A program made the translations under genes and the position numbers. The notes beneath the pieces are model-generated. The model searched no databases. It was not told the origin of the DNA and saw only the letters and a list, made by a program, of their open reading frames with translations. A DNA stretch of 64,000 bases from Trochalopteron elliotii (Eukaryota; Chordata; Aves; Passeriformes; Leiothrichidae). Below, piece after piece: positions 60,295-64,000 of this stretch. Location: positions 3,666,762 to 3,730,761 of the forward strand of contig JANPWX010020199.1 in assembly GCA_024734555.1 (NCBI GenBank), in the 5' to 3' direction. Position 1 is the stretch's first letter. Each line of letters starts with the position of its first letter.

Positions 60295-63200
60295 CTTCTA
60301 GTCAACAATCAAATATTTAAAAGATGAAAAACACATACATTTCCAAGTGGAATTTTTTAATTCTGAAAACAGTAGGATAACATGAATATAAGAAAGCTAG
60401 GAACTGTAGTAATGAATGAGAGTCACATATGAGTCGTAGTTTCAGAAGTATTTTGAGATTTAATCCACTGATGTTGATAAAGCATTTGTGTGATCCTTGT
60501 GTATCAGAGACAAAAGAATGCAAAATATTGCATTTGAATGTCACATATGACTGTAATGCAAAACAAAAAATGCAGAGGATTTGTCCTATATTTGCCCCTC
60601 AATGAGCGTTCATCTATTGTGGAATATTTATATTATTCTTATTAATATACATGTGGGAGATTCCTCCTAGAGTGGTTATTTGCAAACCATCTACAGCCTG
60701 TGATTTCTAACGCTGAGAAAAGCATCAGAGAACAAAATTGCAATACATTGAATTCATGGCTTTTGATAAAATTTTTCTAGCTATGCAGCACAAGGTCTTC
60801 AAGTACATAGCCTCTTAAAAAAATAGCAGAATATTACAAACAAATGCAGCTGTGTTTTGAGCCCCTTCTGAGCTGCATATGAAGTCTATAAAGCAACCAT
60901 CTTTCACTTATTGAAAATTACAATGCTAATGAAAAACTGCGTGGTTGATTCCTGGTTGCATTAATAAATGAGGAAGACTATTCCACTGAAATGGTTTTCT
61001 GAGAGATGGCAGATATGCTTTTTGCACAACAGGATCTTGATAGAAGACTCTGAAGTTATTGCCTGTCTTTCCAATACTTTGTTGTTACTTCCAAGGTTTT
61101 CTTTTCAGTTCAGGACCTTGCAACTTCTAAAACTTTTCAGCAACATTTTAAAGATAAACAGATTGGTTCCAGATTTTCTGCCAGTCATGCTATATCCTGT
61201 GTTGAAACTGATGATATATGGATGAGAAGAGATGCAGGTAAAACCTAAAAACATATGGTCAACATATATTGTATTCATAGGAAATAGGAACTCAAAAATC
61301 AGTAAAACATGCTTGTCTTTTGAATCTATTGGCTTAAACTGCACACTCTGTCTCACTGGAAATCTTGCATAATCCTTTTAACCTGTATTTTTCTCACTGT
61401 AAACAATGAAGGATAGAAATAATTTTAAGAAATGACAGAACATGAGAACTGGTGATCGGTGGTACGATTGTGAAAAGTATTTATTAGGTGTCTCATCACT
61501 CTGTCCTAACCAGGTAGATCCAGCCCTCAGAAAGTTACCTGCACTCATCAGCAGTGATTAGATGGGATGACATCTCACAATTTTGCCAAACCACACGAGC
61601 TTGTGATGAGAGATGGCTCAAGAGAGCCATCATGTTTTCATTCCATCATACTATCCATTCAGCTCCATCGTGTGAACCTTACAATTGCTTTTCATAAACT
61701 GGTGTACATTTTTATATGACTGCTGGTATACTAGCCAAAAGTCCTACCAATTTTTTTAATAGTATTTTATTCAAAGCAGTAGTATTTGGAAGGATGAGTT
61801 TCGATACCTCCCCTGGTTTTGATCACTCTGACTAACACACCAAGTGGCAGTGTTTTGTTTGCTTTTCTTTCACCAATATGTGGAAATGGGGGAGCATGGA
61901 GATTAGGAAAGATTAGCTCATTGGTGAAGGTAACAAATATGACTGCAATGCATGCAATAATTGATATTTGTGAGAGATAAATAAAAACTTTGTTTCTAAG
62001 CTGAGAGCTCACAAGGTTCACCCTAAAAAATGTGTATAACATTAGACTGCTTCATCATATGGAAAAAGTTCACTCACATTTTGCACAGATGTTTACACAT
62101 TTGTTTTGTTAAAACAAATTATGATATCATTCACAGGTAAGATAAAGCTCATCTGTATGACAAACAGCTGCTTTTTTCTTAAATCACCTCTGGCCTCTCT
62201 GAATGCATTCCTCTTGTTTGAAGGCTCATGTCTCTTCATATCCATAGCTGCAACATTTAATGATTAATGAAATTAGCTTTTTCAGTGCAGTGGAGGAGGT
62301 TGAATTTCATTCTCCTTGCTTTAATGTCCATGAAAGGAGTTTGTGTCAAATACAAGATGTACACCACCATGTCCAGAACACTTGTGAAGACAATGGGGTG
62401 GGCACTCAGACCTCACTGAGTCTTTCAAGTCCTTGCAGGTCATGTCCCAGTCCACAAAAATTTAAAGTGTCCCAAAGCAGAAAGCTTCATCACCAGCATA
62501 ACTAGGCAAGTACGTAGCTCCAAACACGCCAATCATAGAACATAGGAGGGACAGTTCAGCTACCAGAGACCAGACTGGATTCTCCAAAATAGTGGAGGAA
62601 GGAGATTTTCAGTGAATCTTGGGATCTGGTTGCAATTTACAGAATTGCTGAATCGTGTTCACTTTAGGATTGAAGGAATGTGGATGAGGAATAGAACTCT
62701 GAAACACAGTGAGTACTTAACAGTGACACAAAGCTGGTAGAGAGCTTGTAGTTAGTAAGTGGAACTTTACAATGATAATACTTTTTTCTGAATTCGTATT
62801 AAACATGCTAAGAAACCTAGTAATAATTTCCTTCTTTTAATTTTTGCACAGAGTTAATATACCTCTGTACAAAAATTCTTGACTGCAAGGTTTTTACCAG
62901 CAAAGGTTTTGAATGCCACAGCTCAAAACAGCCACTGTCCCTCTGTATAAGGATGAATGCAAACAGCAAAACCACATGGACAGTTTTTTGAGCTAAATCT
63001 TACCTTTTTACTGAACTCATACCTGTCATAGTAAAGGTAGTCAACCCATTCCTAGTGATCTCTGGCTCATAGAGATTCAGAATTCATTTGAGATTTCAGG
63101 ACCCTGCTGTGATCACTGCTTTTGATTGCTACCAGGTAATGAATAGTATTTTGCCAGTCAGTTCCATTTCAACCTGAACGACATTGTTTTGGGGTTGTTT

Positions 63201-64000
63201 TGTTTGATGTTTTGGTTTGGCTTTCCTCTTTATGTTTCCAATGGCGCTAAAGATAACAAAATCAAACTTTGTTTAACTGCTTCTGTTTGCCAAGACAAGA
63301 GATCTTGATGCACCAAATCTCCAGTATTTTTATATCAGAATCTGGTATGACATGCCACTGACACTGTGAGACTAGCAGTACAATATTGGATGGGGGTTTT
63401 TTAATAGACATGTTTTTATAAGTTTTTAACAACATATTTTTGTAAATATGTTAGAATAACAATCAAACAGTTATTGAAAATCTTTAGCATTTAGGTTATC
63501 AGAGATTTTTCATAGCATTAATAAAAGTTTATTAGTTTTATTTATTTAGTGAAAGTTTAGGCCTACACCCTATGAATTCCAGGATTCCTACTACTAGTGT
63601 ACAGTGACTGCATGCCATTGAGATCTTTTTCTTCACTTTTCAAGGGTGAAAACCAAACACAGTTCTCAAAAACCAGCTATTTTAACCCTGAACGATATGA
63701 CCCAAGCAAAAGATATGAAACATAAAGCAATATTTATTGTTCCTTCTCTCGCAATTGCCATTCTGTTCACCAGAAATTTCCAAATACAGAATTATTTTCT
63801 CTAGTACCCACCACAATTTGTCCAGCAAGACAAATTTGTCTCTTTGTGGCAACATTAAAAAGAAATGCAATCTTGGAATGTGATGTCAAGTCCCTACCAC
63901 ATTCTTATTCTCTTTTATGTTACATCCATACATAATCTAGGATTCAAGCAAGTCATTGACAGAGTAACTAGAACACTTTCAGATTGGCTTACAGATACCC
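60295..64000. other. AT-rich noncoding stretch, no gene recognised
   Basis: The open frames reach 91 codons (61767-62042, minus) with no family features. A small perfect hairpin, gatggctc (61612-61619) with gagccatc (61624-61631), and a T/G-rich patch at about 63183-63225 are the only structures seen. Confidence 0.6.

Noticed and set aside
62533..62590. Possible CR1 3' end (aatcatagaacatagga)
   Set aside because: Only the first bases resemble an inverted tail; the following sequence has none of the CR1 boxes.
1..64000. Prokaryotic or viral defence system, CRISPR array or operon
   Set aside because: No dense coding, no Shine-Dalgarno-spaced frames and no spacer-repeat pattern; the CR1 content shows vertebrate nuclear DNA.

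Overview
The window looks like a piece of a bird nuclear genome and holds no protein-coding gene that I can recognise. The DNA is AT-rich. Open frames are short (longest 163 codons), overlap on both strands and show no known domain, signal peptide pattern or exon structure. I see no rRNA, tRNA, CRISPR array, operon or bacterial-type gene spacing. The avian assignment rests on at least six fragments of CR1 (chicken repeat 1) non-LTR retrotransposons, the dominant interspersed repeat of birds and other sauropsids. Several keep the typical CR1 3' end: a G/C-rich, protein-like stretch, a 'cccttccaa' box, then short ATTCTATG-like octamers. I cannot name the species or locus. The window could be intergenic, or lie inside a large intron.

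Layout: 1-8150 is unassigned AT-rich DNA. 8200-8600 holds motifs of a possible developmental enhancer, including a 16-bp RFX-type palindrome and a perfect PBX/PREP decamer. It is followed by a T/G-rich low-complexity tract (8877-9005). 15.3-15.7 kb and 25.3-25.6 kb each carry an LTR-like promoter/polyadenylation layout, possible solo LTRs. 16915-16942 is a canonical G-quadruplex motif. CR1 fragments lie at 18.1-18.4 kb (minus), 33.5-35.2 kb (minus, the longest, with a decayed reverse transcriptase), 36.7-37.3 kb (plus), 42.6-43.1 kb (plus), 53.0-53.3 kb (plus) and 60.15-60.20 kb (plus, only the tail). Microsatellites include an uninterrupted GATA array at 39775-39861 and a compound TATG/TATC array at 57688-57787. 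57.0-57.4 kb holds a cluster of GATA sites with E-box, RUNX and AP-1/NF-E2-like motifs.

No genes act together here. The sequence can be read as decayed transposon copies, simple repeats and a few islands of higher complexity that may be conserved regulatory DNA. I did not find a convincing undescribed system. The best leads are the two motif clusters (8.2-8.6 kb and 57.0-57.4 kb) and a nested inverted repeat at 58594-58670. All need cross-species alignment or chromatin data, which I could not run.
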